From assembly GCF_000739935.1 (NCBI RefSeq), contig NZ_BBJU01000035.1, forward strand, positions 1 through 40,776: 40,776 bases of DNA, written 5' to 3'. The stretch comes from Agrobacterium rubi TR3 = NBRC 13261. GTDB lineage: Bacteria > Pseudomonadota > Alphaproteobacteria > Rhizobiales > Rhizobiaceae. A program made the position numbers and the translations under genes. The notes beneath the pieces were generated by a model, which was not told the DNA's origin, did no database searches, and saw only the letters and a list, made by a program, of their open reading frames with translations. Numbering within the stretch: the stretch's first letter is position 1; the number at the start of each line of letters is the position of its first letter. Below, piece by piece: positions 8,925 to 17,819 of this stretch.

Positions 8925-9270
8925 GTGACCGCAATTGCTCTATCGATTGTTGAGGAAATCCAGAACCCTACGCTGCTGGAGAATTTTGCGCTGGAGATCG
9001 ATTTTGACTTTGCGGCTTTTGGCGATCGGCTATGAGGACATCAGCGAGGACTGTCTGGGGGCGCCCGGCGAGCCCCCGGCTGATGATAACCTGAATGCGG
9101 TCTATAGGGCTTGGCTGATCGAGCGCTACGGTGTCTCGATCCCAGCCATGGCATCCGAGATAGTGGACGAGGTTCCAGACGAGCTCACCAAGACGTCGGA
9201 TGATCCATTCTGGCGCTGGGTGCGCAAAACCCAAGACGAGCGGGACAGCGGTAGCCGGATTGTGACCTGA
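8925..9270 (+). pseudogene. Frameshifted small hypothetical gene
   Basis: Two reading frames appear to be halves of one protein. From the GTG at 8925 the frame reads VEEIQNPTLLENFALEIDFD and FAAFGDRL to a TGA at 9033-9035. The adjacent frame then gives GYEDISEDCLGAPGEPPADD, followed by NLNAVYRAWLIERYGVS and FWRWVRK to the stop at 9270. Both halves have natural, acidic, protein-like composition, and the change falls at about 9025-9033. A single-base loss or gain is the simplest explanation. The alternative is two overlapping short genes. The family is unknown to me. Confidence 0.5.
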
Positions 9271-9310
9271 AAGACCTATTTGCTACGATCGTCGTAGTTT
9301 ATAGGTATTT

Positions 9311-9829
9311 TTGAATGGAAAGCGCGCATTGAGCAAGTTTGCATGGACAGAACGGGCAAAAAATGTTGAGGAGGCGCGAAGAGCTATCAATACTTCTCCA
9401 CGAGAGCCCGCATTACTAGAGCGGTTTTACAATGCCACCAAAGCGGCTTACCCTCCAGGCTTCTGGGAGCATTATGATCGGCTGAAAAACGGCGACGCGC
9501 GCGGTGTGGAAATGGCCATCGAGTTCCTCGAGGCTGACCCGTGGTTCTTTCGATCTGGCTATATCAAGGCGAACCTTGCGAGGTTTCTAAAACAAGTGAC
9601 CTTGTCGAACCAGCAGGTTCGCCGATTGGAAAAGGTCTTGCTCAAAATCGTTGATGAAAGAAACACGCAAGAATTTCGCAATTATTGTCGTCTAGCCCGC
9701 ATTATCGCTACCCCAGAGCTGATAGAAGCCCTGAAAGAACGTCTGGCTGATGAAAGACTCCCTCGCAGGCTCAGAGCCACATGGATGCTTTCCACCATCG
9801 AACAAACTCGGATGTCACGGAAATCCTAA
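9311..9829 (+). CDS. Hypothetical helical protein
   Basis: This protein of about 172 residues is highly charged and predicted helical throughout, with no signal peptide or membrane segment. Starts are uncertain: the frame has TTG codons at 9311 and 9329 but no upstream ATG. The C-terminal half, with repeated LARIIATPELIEALKERLAD and LPRRLRATWMLSTIE helices, resembles a short HEAT-like pair, a weak impression. It lies about 170 bases upstream of the Hsp70 gene on the same strand and could be part of that group. I cannot assign a function. Confidence 0.55.
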   Translation: MNGKRALSKFAWTERAKNVEEARRAINTSPREPALLERFYNATKAAYPPGFWEHYDRLKNGDARGVEMAIEFLEADPWFFRSGYIKANLARFLKQVTLSNQQVRRLEKVLLKIVDERNTQEFRNYCRLARIIATPELIEALKERLADERLPRRLRATWMLSTIEQTRMSRKS

Positions 9830-9999
9830 GGTGTTCGGCTAACTCCATTTTTCTGAAGCGGCCCAAGGACGCTTGTCGCAACACTCTTTCGCAAAGTTCG
9901 GTCTCGCATAGCCTATCGATTGTCTTTTTGGGCTTGACACGTTGAGGCTGCAAGTGGTGTTTTCGCGTTGCACAGAGGCTTATGCGACTGGAAGCATGC

Positions 10000-11685
10000 A
10001 TGATCGTCGGTATTGATCTTGGAACGACAAACTCGCTGATCGGGACATTCGAAAACGGAAGCCCTGTCCTGTTTCCCAATGCCAGTGGACTTACCTTGAC
10101 GCCGTCAGTCGTCAGCTTCGACGACAATGGCGTCATCGTAGGTGAAGCAGCGAAGGACCGGCTCGTCACCCACCCGGATCGCAGTGTTGCCACCTTCAAG
10201 CGCTGGATGGGAACGGCGCGCGAAACACGTCTTGGCGGCCAGGATTTTCGACCTGAAGAACTGTCCTCCTTTGTTCTGCGAAGCCTGATTGGCGATGCGG
10301 AAGCTGCGACCGGTCATAAAGTCACGGAAGCGGTTATCTCGGTGCCTGCTTATTTTTCCGATAGTCAGCGACAGGCGACCCGCCTGGCAGCCGAGATGGC
10401 GGGACTGAAGGTCGAGCGGCTGATCAATGAACCGACAGCAGCGGCGCTCGCATATGGTATGCAGGACAGAGAGGGTGAAAGCCGGTTTCTGGTTTTCGAT
10501 CTGGGCGGCGGCACGTTCGACGTATCAATTGTCGAGATTTTCGATGGCGTCGTGGAGGTTCATGCCAGTGCCGGCGACAATTTTCTAGGCGGGGAGGATT
10601 TTCTCGATCTGCTGATGAATGCGGCCGCAGCGGACCTAAAGCTCGATCTCGATACAGTACCGCCTTCCGAACGCCTGCAACTGCGCCGCCACATGGAGTT
10701 GATCAAACGACAGCTTTCCGGCACGCAAGAGGTGGCACTGGAAGCGAAGATCGGCGCTCGCGAGATCAGATGGTCGATTGATCAGGCACGGTTTGAAGTT
10801 TTGGCCGAACCGCTGCTCGCACGCTTGCGTGGCCCACTTGAGCGAGCGCTTCTCGATGCTAAATTAAGACCGGATGATCTCGACGACATCGTCATGGTCG
10901 GCGGCGCAAGCCGCATGTCACCTGTTATCAAGACTGTGACTCGTCTGCTTGGGCGTTTGCCGCTACGTCACGTCAACCCGGACGAGGTCGTGGCCCACGG
11001 TGCCATCGTCGCAAGTGGGCTCAAAGGACGCGATGCCAGCCTGCGGGAAGTGATTCTGACCGATGTCAGCCCATACACTTTGGGCACCAATATCTCACGC
11101 CAGGATGTCAGCGGGCAGTTCCAGCCGGGCTATTTCCTACCACTCATCCCGCGCAACAGCACTGTTCCCGTGAGCCGGGAGCAAGAATTCTTGCCGGTCA
11201 ACGAGGCTCAGACAACGATAACCTTCGGTATCTATCAGGGTGAAAACCCCATTGCCGACAAGAACATCCTGCTCGGTGAGCTGAAGGTTCCTATCCCTCA
11301 AGCGCAAAAAGCCGCCGACCGCGGGGTCATTGCCCGATTTACCTATGACATCGATGGCATTCTTCAGGTCGAGGCTCGGGTCAAAGCGACAGGCGCTCAC
11401 CACGAGATCGTCATCGAACGCGGACAGACGGGATTGAGTGAAGCGGAAATCCGCGAACGGCTGGCCAAGCTGGAGGCCATCAAGGTGCACCCGCGTGAGC
11501 AGCAGGAAAATCTCGCGCTGATGGCGAGGGCAGAGCGCCTTTATGAGGAAAGACTGGAGCACCGGGAGATGTTGCAAAATGCCATCATGCATTTCAACGG
11601 TGTGCTGAACACACAGGACGAAAGGCAGATCTCTCGGTTTCGTGACGATCTGGTCAGAGTTCTCAGTGAAATTGATCCGAGATGA
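10000..11685 (+). CDS. hscC: HscC-type Hsp70 chaperone
   Basis: This is an ATP-dependent Hsp70 chaperone. The protein is 561 residues, matching HscC (about 556 in Escherichia coli) and shorter than DnaK (about 638). The start MIVGIDLGTTNSLIG at 10000 has GGAAG upstream. Phosphate loop GIDLGTTNS (4-12), the LINEPTAAALAYG motif, FDLGGGTFDVSIVE and VMVGGASRMSPVI are all intact, so the ATPase should be active. The substrate-binding part begins at VILTDVSPYTLG, and the C-terminal lid is short. HASAGDNFLGGEDF is shared with E. coli HscC. The stop overlaps the start of the next gene (ATGA), which encodes a J-like protein, the expected co-chaperone type. HscC clients are poorly known. Confidence 0.92.
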   Translation: MIVGIDLGTTNSLIGTFENGSPVLFPNASGLTLTPSVVSFDDNGVIVGEAAKDRLVTHPDRSVATFKRWMGTARETRLGGQDFRPEELSSFVLRSLIGDAEAATGHKVTEAVISVPAYFSDSQRQATRLAAEMAGLKVERLINEPTAAALAYGMQDREGESRFLVFDLGGGTFDVSIVEIFDGVVEVHASAGDNFLGGEDFLDLLMNAAAADLKLDLDTVPPSERLQLRRHMELIKRQLSGTQEVALEAKIGAREIRWSIDQARFEVLAEPLLARLRGPLERALLDAKLRPDDLDDIVMVGGASRMSPVIKTVTRLLGRLPLRHVNPDEVVAHGAIVASGLKGRDASLREVILTDVSPYTLGTNISRQDVSGQFQPGYFLPLIPRNSTVPVSREQEFLPVNEAQTTITFGIYQGENPIADKNILLGELKVPIPQAQKAADRGVIARFTYDIDGILQVEARVKATGAHHEIVIERGQTGLSEAEIRERLAKLEAIKVHPREQQENLALMARAERLYEERLEHREMLQNAIMHFNGVLNTQDERQISRFRDDLVRVLSEIDPR

Positions 11686-13073
11686 CCCATCCGCTGGTGG
11701 CTTTCGAACTGGACGAGGGCGCTGACGAAAGAGCCGTCAAGCGTGCCTATGCCAAACGATTGAAGGCAACGCGGCCTGACGAAGACCCTGTTGGGTTCCA
11801 GGCGTTGCACCAAGCTTATCAGCAAGCATTGGATTTCATCCGCTGGCGCGACCACCAGCACCAGCCTATGGATACGGTTGCAAACGAAACGTCGACTTTG
11901 CCGCTGAAAAATATGGGTAGCGACCCACAACGAATGCCGCATCCCGGCGCCGGGCCAGTTGCGGATACGGCACCAGTCGAGGAACTCTCGCTATTGCCTG
12001 CCGATGACGTTGTGCTGGGTCGAGAATTCATATTCTCCCTGTCGGATTTCGTGGACCCTTTGCTGCAAGAAAGCCAGCATCGTGATCCCAATCGCTTTCG
12101 ACAGTGGTTGCGGGAACGCATGGCCGATTGGCCGTTGACCTCTAAACCAGTTCTTGCCCGTGCCATCGCTGAACATATGTTTGAACATCAAGTGCCTTTG
12201 AAACCAGATCGCTTTGATATTCTGGTGGAGGAGCTTGGCCTTAACGATGTGCGCAGCGGGCTGGTCGATCCGATGCAGCTTGCTTACTATAGGGAAGGGT
12301 TGGTTTTTGACTCGCAATCTGTTCCTCCAGTCCGTCGAACCGGCTGGTGGAGGTCTTCGCTCATCGAACTTGTTTGTACGGCTGTTTTTTGTCTGGGTGG
12401 TCTGGCGCTGATCGCATATTCCGTCGCAACGACACCGGCGCCGAAGCCCGCTCCATGGTATGTGTCGTCATTGCCAAGCGATGGCCCGATCAGTACACGA
12501 CTCTTGCCCGGAGCCGATCCGGAAGCGCGTCGCCTCATCGAGCAAGCTTCCAGCGCATCGGACGTACAGGTCGTCACAATACTTGATCAGGTGATTGAGA
12601 GGTTGTCGGAGAGCCGTGAACTGGCGAACGAGCGTCTGCTGGCACTTGCGCTGTACAACAAGGGTCACAAGTTGCAACATACAGATCGGTCCGCTTCTTA
12701 TGCTGCCTATGGTCAGTTACAGAGACGCTTTGGCACGAAGAAAGACGTAGATATCGGCGTTATGGTCGCTGCCAGTTATGTGAATATGGGACATGAAGAT
12801 TTCGAAACAAATCGTCTCGAGACGGCGCTGGAGCCTCTCAATGCAGTTATCGAACTCTACCGCAGCATCAACGAAGGGCCAATCGGGCGCCAGGTTCTTG
12901 AGGCGATGGTTCTACAGGCAGAAACTCTGATTGTGCAACGAAAACCAGAGGATGCGAGGCGTAAACTGGACGAGATCGATGCGAGAGTAGGGCTGTCAAG
13001 CGATCCTGCCTATCCCGGATTTAAGTCCACCACGAATACGCTGCGTTCCAAATTGCCTCCACCACAAACCTGA
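11682..13073 (+). CDS. Membrane-anchored J-domain-like co-chaperone (DjlB/DjlC-type)
   Basis: This 463-residue protein starts inside the stop codon of hscC, so the two are translationally coupled. Residues 6-56 form a J-like helical hairpin, DEGADERAVKRAYAKRLKAT then VGFQALHQAYQQALDF. The loop reads RPDEDP (31-36) where standard J domains have HPD, as in E. coli DjlB and DjlC (HscD), known partners of HscC. Residues about 228-249 (LVCTAVFCLGGLALIAYSVA) form one transmembrane segment. Residues 270-463 are helical and look like TPR-type repeats, probably periplasmic if the J part is cytoplasmic. Role: to recruit HscC to the inner membrane. Confidence is high for the pairing, lower for topology. 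Confidence 0.82.
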   Translation: MTHPLVAFELDEGADERAVKRAYAKRLKATRPDEDPVGFQALHQAYQQALDFIRWRDHQHQPMDTVANETSTLPLKNMGSDPQRMPHPGAGPVADTAPVEELSLLPADDVVLGREFIFSLSDFVDPLLQESQHRDPNRFRQWLRERMADWPLTSKPVLARAIAEHMFEHQVPLKPDRFDILVEELGLNDVRSGLVDPMQLAYYREGLVFDSQSVPPVRRTGWWRSSLIELVCTAVFCLGGLALIAYSVATTPAPKPAPWYVSSLPSDGPISTRLLPGADPEARRLIEQASSASDVQVVTILDQVIERLSESRELANERLLALALYNKGHKLQHTDRSASYAAYGQLQRRFGTKKDVDIGVMVAASYVNMGHEDFETNRLETALEPLNAVIELYRSINEGPIGRQVLEAMVLQAETLIVQRKPEDARRKLDEIDARVGLSSDPAYPGFKSTTNTLRSKLPPPQT

Positions 13074-13201
13074 CCCGCGCCGGAAATATCATTTCTGGGA
13101 AGCGACCCTCGATAGGGAGGGCTCGTGCCAATTGACGCGAATGGGCTCAAAACGGCGCGGTGTCTATCAATCGGTAAGACCGAAAACCACCGACCACGGT
13201 T

Positions 13202-13981
13202 TCAAATCGCTTTATCGAATGCGTTTGCCTCAGCTTCACTTGTAAAGGTGAATGTGACCAGTTCACTGTCATCTTCCTGACGGATGCTGATTGCAGTGAC
13301 AATCAACCGAGCGATCTCATCCTGTGCGTTACTTCCTGGTCGAGACGAATTCACCGTTTTCTCGATGGCTGGTGCGAAGACTTCGCTGATGACACCGAGA
13401 CGCATATTGTGTTTCATGATGATATCCCGGTCCTCAACGATCGCGGCTTGTTCATCTTTCGGAAGTCCGGCGTTGTCCATTGCGGTGATCGTGGCATTCG
13501 TCGCGAGCCTGATTGGACCCTCGTTAAGCCAGCGCTCAGCCGCCGCAACGGCCTTCCTGTTCGCCGCGGTCATTGCTTCGGCCGGCGTCAGCTTTTCGTC
13601 GGCCAACCGTTTCTTGATCAGAGCGACGTCCTTCGTGTCGATCCGCGCGCCGATCGCCATGCGCTCAAGGATTTCCTGCCGGGCTTCCTGGTCGGCAGCC
13701 ACTAAGGACTTCACGACGGGGAACGATGCGCGGGCCGTCCGGAGGACTTGCTCTGAACCCTTCAATGCCTTCGCGAAACCCAGTTAGGCCGACAGCTCGG
13801 TCGCAGGCAGATTGCACCGCGCCTTTAGGAAGGCCTTTGCTTCCGCGGCAGGAACCACGGCCGTCAGCTTTTCGATCTCGACGGCCATCGCCAGTGCGCG
13901 ATCGGTCATCTGCTGCTGCTGCTCCGTTATCCGCCTGATCGCCGCGGAAAGTGATTGTGCCTTCGGATCGATGTCTGCCAC
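13202..13981 (-). pseudogene. Hypothetical gene interrupted by one in-frame stop codon
   Basis: Reading from the ATG at 13981 gives 65 residues (MADIDPKAQSLSAAIRRITE onwards) up to a TAA at 13786-13784. The same frame continues without a break through LGFAKALKGSEQVLRTARAS to a stop at 13202, for 260 codons in total. The two parts are alike in composition: alanine-rich, charged, predicted helical. There is no clear re-start signal, although an ATG-less restart cannot be excluded. The simplest reading is one gene of about 259 residues disabled by a point mutation. The family is not recognised, and there are no membrane segments. Confidence 0.55.
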
Positions 13982-14110
13982 TGAAGCGTCCCCTTTAGCG
14001 ACGTCTTTACGACATCGGATATTGCAGGGCCCGTAAGAAAATCGCTAAAATACGAGCGATCTCAAACAGCTAGGGATAATCGTTTGCTTAGCGGGAAATC
14101 AACTGTCGAT

Positions 14111-14296
14111 ATGTCAGCCCCGATAATAACGACGTTTGAGGTCTACGATCATCTCTGCAGTGAGATCCTGCTTTTTATCGGGGAGGGGGCTGTGATTGCA
14201 AAAGGCCCTCGAACTGTAAAGATTACCTTCCCTTCGCCACCATCGAACGCAATGTGGGCGTTGATTTCCGAGGCCAGCGCTCCTGATAACCTGTGA
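14111..14296 (+). CDS. Possible small hypothetical protein
   Basis: A 61-residue frame starts at ATG 14111 (MSAPIITTFEVYDHLCSEI onwards) and has plausible globular composition. It lies between two minus-strand genes and has no strong ribosome-binding sequence. The opposite strand is also open here but with a far less natural, Arg- and Trp-rich product. No family recognised; it may be chance. Confidence 0.3.
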   Translation: MSAPIITTFEVYDHLCSEILLFIGEGAVIAKGPRTVKITFPSPPSNAMWALISEASAPDNL

Positions 14297-14356
14297 GATA
14301 GAAGGTCTGCGCTTCCAAGAGATATTCGTGATGTGGGATGTTCCCAAGCACCTTGC

Positions 14357-14959
14357 TCACTTTTCTGTATCGCTCAACTTTCGATGTAAAGCCAAAGCGG
14401 CAGGACTTCTCAGCGCAGGCTCCTCGCCATTTTCAACTGCAAGCACCATACGAATACGCTCTTCCTCCGCCTGGCGTCGTGCTTCGTCATAACCATATTT
14501 GCCGACGTTGAACGTCCGTGTGCGGGCCTTGCGATGTCGCTTTGCCGGAGAGCCGTGGCCGCCGTCATCAACCTGTAATTCAATCCTGGCGATCCAGGCG
14601 CCGTCTTTCGAATGTTCACCGGGTTTATTATAGTAGACACCCGGCAGATTGCTCCCTTCGGAGCGGTTCCTGCGCACCTGCATGCGCATATCTCTATTGG
14701 TGAGAGGTGGTACAACCTTCAGAACCGCATCACGGTAAGCCTTGGCAACAGTCAGCGCCTGCTCATTGCCGCCATACGTACCGTCGCTGAACGTCATCTG
14801 AAAAGTTTTCCCGCCTCTGGAAAGATTGACCAGCCATGCATTCTGGCCATGGCGGTCGGCATCAACCCGACTGATCGCGTACATGGTGTTGTCGTCGGAC
14901 TTGACCGGACGTTGAGCTCGAGCGGTCAATTTTTGAACTGGGGGTTCGGGATTAGCCAT
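14357..14959 (-). CDS. AP2/ERF-like DNA-binding domain protein
   Basis: The protein is about 200 residues. It carries two AP2-like units. The first is YAISRVDADRHGQNAWLVNL with FSDGTYGGNEQALTVAKAYRD (about residues 25-80). The second, weaker one is LPGVYYNKPGEHSKDGAWIA with FNVGKYGYDEARRQAEEER (about 105-170). Bacterial AP2-domain proteins bind DNA and often accompany homing endonucleases, phages or mobile elements; none is adjacent here. The start at 14959 (MANPEPP) was preferred to 14971, but neither has a strong ribosome-binding site. It could be an orphan regulator or a relic of a mobile element. Basic overall, no catalytic motif seen. Confidence 0.7.
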   Translation of the reverse strand: MANPEPPVQKLTARAQRPVKSDDNTMYAISRVDADRHGQNAWLVNLSRGGKTFQMTFSDGTYGGNEQALTVAKAYRDAVLKVVPPLTNRDMRMQVRRNRSEGSNLPGVYYNKPGEHSKDGAWIARIELQVDDGGHGSPAKRHRKARTRTFNVGKYGYDEARRQAEEERIRMVLAVENGEEPALRSPAALALHRKLSDTEK

Positions 14960-15062
14960 TTTGCGTTCCATTGTTCAGCTCGTTCCCGATAGATCAAAGT
15001 TAACTCACCATGACCAGGATATGTGATCGGCGGAGATCGAAATGCTGATTGGTGCGACCGTG

Positions 15063-15290
15063 TTATAGTGCCTTCAAGAAGCGTTTGATTTCGAGACGCT
15101 CCATCAAAATCCTACAGAGCAAGTCTTTTCTTCGTTGTATTGGAGGTAAAGCACTTTGGATCTGTCGAAGGAGAAAACTGCGACATGGACGAAGAGGCGT
15201 GGCCTGTACGCGATAGACATATAGCGTATCTTCATAATCTGGCAGCCATTGCTCGCTACGCCCAGTTGTCAGAATAGGATCACAGCCCCT
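15063..15290 (-). pseudogene. Degenerate second copy of the 152-residue gene
   Basis: Directly after the third repeat-protein gene, a minus-strand frame reads ILTTGRSEQWLPDYEDTLYV and YRVQATPL. The intact 152-residue neighbour at 16386-16844 reads ILTIGRTDQSMPDNKDALYL and YRVQGGPS at the matching position. The following residues lose similarity and there is no proper start. It is a decayed paralogue, showing that the unit of repeat protein plus 152-residue gene occurs twice. Confidence 0.6.
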
Positions 15291-16302
15291 TGTTATCAAC
15301 GAGTTCAATTTTCTTGAAATTGACACCGTCATAGCGACAAATATGTCTGTCGCCGACTATCCAAAGGCATTCGTCGTCGACGCTATCGATCTGCTGAATT
15401 ACCGTCGAGGCATCCAGACCAGATGACGGTTCGTGGACGACTTCGAAACCGCTTCCTGTGAACCTTCTTAACCCAGCCGTCGTGCCAAAATATATTTCGT
15501 TACGGAATTCACGAACGGAATAGAATGTTAATGGGTCATCAGATTCGTGCGCCACTGAAAAGCCCCCAGTTGCGCTACCGATTAGAAGCGTTTGAGAGTA
15601 CCCTACCATCAAAATTCGATCCGGATTAACGCAATGGATATCGAGTAGGTGGACGTCTGTCGGCGAGGAAAGTCGGGACAACATCGAACCATTGTAGTGC
15701 ATGATCGTACCGTTCAAGCCGGTAAGGTAGGCATCGCTTTCAGATAGGCCATCGATCTTCGTGAAGTTGGGCCTTTGTTTACTCAATTCGAGCTGTTTCT
15801 CAATGTCGAGTATGGGCTGGTTGGCAAATTCGCCGATGCCAAGCTCCTCGCGCATAGTGCGTTTCGATTGATCTTCTAGGCCGCCATCAATGGCTTCCCA
15901 GCCGGTATTCCAACGCCGATAGACTTGCCCACCAAAACCACATGCATAAAGCGTCTCGCCAATTTCTTGGATGCTGCGCATCGAGCCAAAATTGTTAGGG
16001 TCGACATTTAAGTTTTCTTTAATGTGTTCATTAGAGTTCAATATCTGAATACGACCATTATCAGACAAAAAACATCCGGCTCTTGTCCTCGATTCAGTTG
16101 GCCGACGCAAACACGCTGAAACGACAGTTTCTCCGGGCCATTCTTGATAAGTGAACAACGTCTTGCCGTCTAAATTCAGGTAAAATATTCGCGTGAGCGG
16201 AGTGTCACTTTCAGAAGTCTCATCTGGAAAGCCCACGATAATCAGAAAGCGGCTGGATATTGCAAATCCGTTTCCGAGAGAGACCGGTGTGCCTGGTGTC
16301 AT
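15280..16302 (-). CDS. Repeat-rich (beta-propeller-like) protein C, candidate immunity protein
   Basis: The protein is about 340 residues. ATG 16302 was chosen because GAGAGG lies seven bases upstream; ATG 16308 is too close to it. It is a diverged relative of the two larger upstream proteins: shared landmarks are IQEIGETLYACGFGGQVYRR, IDGLSESDAYLTGLNGTIMH YNG-type strands, and the C-terminal ECLWIVGDRHICRYDGVNFK. Repeated blocks of about 35-45 residues, each with a short aromatic-Gly turn, suggest a beta-propeller. No signal peptide. Its place at the end of a VgrG/effector operon suggests protection against the effector or a related toxin, but no family tie confirms this. It could instead be a sensor or scaffold. 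Confidence 0.65.
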   Translation of the reverse strand: MTPGTPVSLGNGFAISSRFLIIVGFPDETSESDTPLTRIFYLNLDGKTLFTYQEWPGETVVSACLRRPTESRTRAGCFLSDNGRIQILNSNEHIKENLNVDPNNFGSMRSIQEIGETLYACGFGGQVYRRWNTGWEAIDGGLEDQSKRTMREELGIGEFANQPILDIEKQLELSKQRPNFTKIDGLSESDAYLTGLNGTIMHYNGSMLSRLSSPTDVHLLDIHCVNPDRILMVGYSQTLLIGSATGGFSVAHESDDPLTFYSVREFRNEIYFGTTAGLRRFTGSGFEVVHEPSSGLDASTVIQQIDSVDDECLWIVGDRHICRYDGVNFKKIELVDNKGL

Positions 16303-16385
16303 AATCATCCTCTCGGGTTAATTTGCGAAGAAAGGCCGCATCTTCGTTATTGTTGAAATCATCCGATACTACATGAAGTGGCGAC

Positions 16386-16844
16386 CTACGTTTCACTCCA
16401 GCCTATAGGCCCCCCAAGACCTGCCATCAAAATTCTTCCAAATCCGGTCATCCATTCGTTGAATTGAAGCTCAATCACTTTGCCTTCGTTGAGAAAAAAA
16501 GAAACACGGCGGTCGCTTGCGTCTCCCCCGGCGGTATCCCTTGATAATTTCGACATTGCCGAAGAGAGCGTTTCTTCAACTGGATTTAGCCCGAAGGGCA
16601 TGGGGGCCGAAGGGCCGCCCTGCACACGATAGAGATAGAGTGCGTCTTTATTATCCGGCATGGACTGGTCGGTCCGTCCGATAGTGAGAATACGGCCTCG
16701 CCCAAGGTTTGTAGTGTGAAACGATCCAGGCGAGAGATTTTGTCCCGGAAGATCAAAACCAAGCTTCAGTGCCAGGTCGCCAAGCCAACGCCCGACACCA
16801 AAGCAATTGATTTTCTCGAAGATATCATCTGCGATACTAAGCAT
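16386..16844 (-). CDS. Hypothetical protein (152 aa) in the effector operon
   Basis: I do not recognise this 152-residue family. It starts MLSIADDIFEKINCFGVGRW, is amphipathic and soluble-looking, and ends with FFLNEGKVIELQFNEWMTGF and a Gly-rich tail. The central segment ILTIGRTDQSMPDNKDALYL with YRVQGG is repeated in decayed form at 15190-15275. The gene lies 51 bases after repeat protein B and 83 bases before repeat protein C, on the same strand, so co-transcription is likely. Because both occurrences follow a repeat-protein gene, the two protein types may work as a pair. Confidence 0.6.
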   Translation of the reverse strand: MLSIADDIFEKINCFGVGRWLGDLALKLGFDLPGQNLSPGSFHTTNLGRGRILTIGRTDQSMPDNKDALYLYRVQGGPSAPMPFGLNPVEETLSSAMSKLSRDTAGGDASDRRVSFFLNEGKVIELQFNEWMTGFGRILMAGLGGPIGWSET

Positions 16845-16895
16845 GTTGGTTTTTCCTGGCTGGCATTTTTTACCTTAACTTGGCCCGAGGAGCAC

Positions 16896-17811
16896 TTATT
16901 TTCCACCCGTCGCATTTCCAGGATAATCGATCCGGTCCCAGGTCTTTCCGTCGAAGCGGACGATTTCCTTGTGACCGACTACAAGCAGCATCTCATCTGT
17001 AGCACTCAACGAGGACAGGCCGCCGATTTCACGGGGTAAACCGGTCTCTACTTTGGAGAGGCTTTTTCCGTCATAGCTGTACAGTCCGCCACGTATGCCG
17101 TCAGCGCCGGGTGCGGCTAGGTAAACCTTGTCGCCAAACGTGGCCATCCGACGGAAGGTCAACTCATGCGATACGTTTGCAGCCTGACGAAAACCATCGC
17201 GGTGATTCCCGATCAGCAGTATGCTTTCGCCACAGACCAGAATGCGTTCCTCGTCCAAGACAACAATATCAAGAAGTCCCTGTTCGGTAAGTTCCGGCAG
17301 GCGTCGGAAACCGTCTTGATCTGTTCGAGCGGCCAAAAGGCCATCTTTGCCGCAGATATAAATTGTGCTCTCATCAGGGCCATTGATACCGTAAATCAGG
17401 TCGTCACGGAAAACTTCGACGAGGCGATCAGTATCCTTCACCAGCAGCGTAAAGCTCATTTCCCATTTGACGAAGACGTGTCATCCGACCCAGCCTCAAA
17501 CCATTCTGCCAAGTACGAGAGGGATCAATCATAATCTCGTCGTTAAATTCTTTATCGGCAGAAACGACCAGACCAGGCTCTCCCAAGACGCAGAGAATGC
17601 GGGCGTCGATCCTGTCCCAGCGGTAGAGTGTCATATCATTCGAGGCGAAGGGATAATCGTCGTAGGCCCAATCGCGCCCATTTCCCTGTTGTCCTTTGGC
17701 ATATTGCAACACACGAGAAGACGGCGCGAAAGCATCTGCATCGTCACGGCTGCCTCGAAGGTAAAACAAGTCCCAGGATACAGCCTGGCAGTTGGTGAAG
17801 CTTAATTTCAT
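16896..17811 (-). pseudogene. Repeat-rich protein B, frameshifted and internally shortened
   Basis: Two overlapping frames cover one paralogue of protein A. The first (17811 to 17428) begins MKLSFTNCQAVSWDLFYLRG and ends MGNELYAAGEGY, matching protein A up to its IGEHLFACGDGG. The second (from about 17430 to 16896) carries LIYGINGPDESTIYICGKDG through ATDEMLLVVGHKEIVRFDGK, matching the C-terminal half of A. About 60 residues present in A between these points are missing, and the frame changes at about 17436. An ATG at 17459 could start the second part as a separate 187-residue protein. The simplest reading is a damaged gene copy; programmed frameshifting is not supported by an obvious slippery run. 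Confidence 0.65.
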
Positions 17812-17819
17812 GGCTTGCC

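Noticed and set aside
17420..17470. Programmed ribosomal frameshift in protein B
   Set aside because: No slippery run or downstream structure is evident, and about 60 residues are missing, which fits gene damage better.
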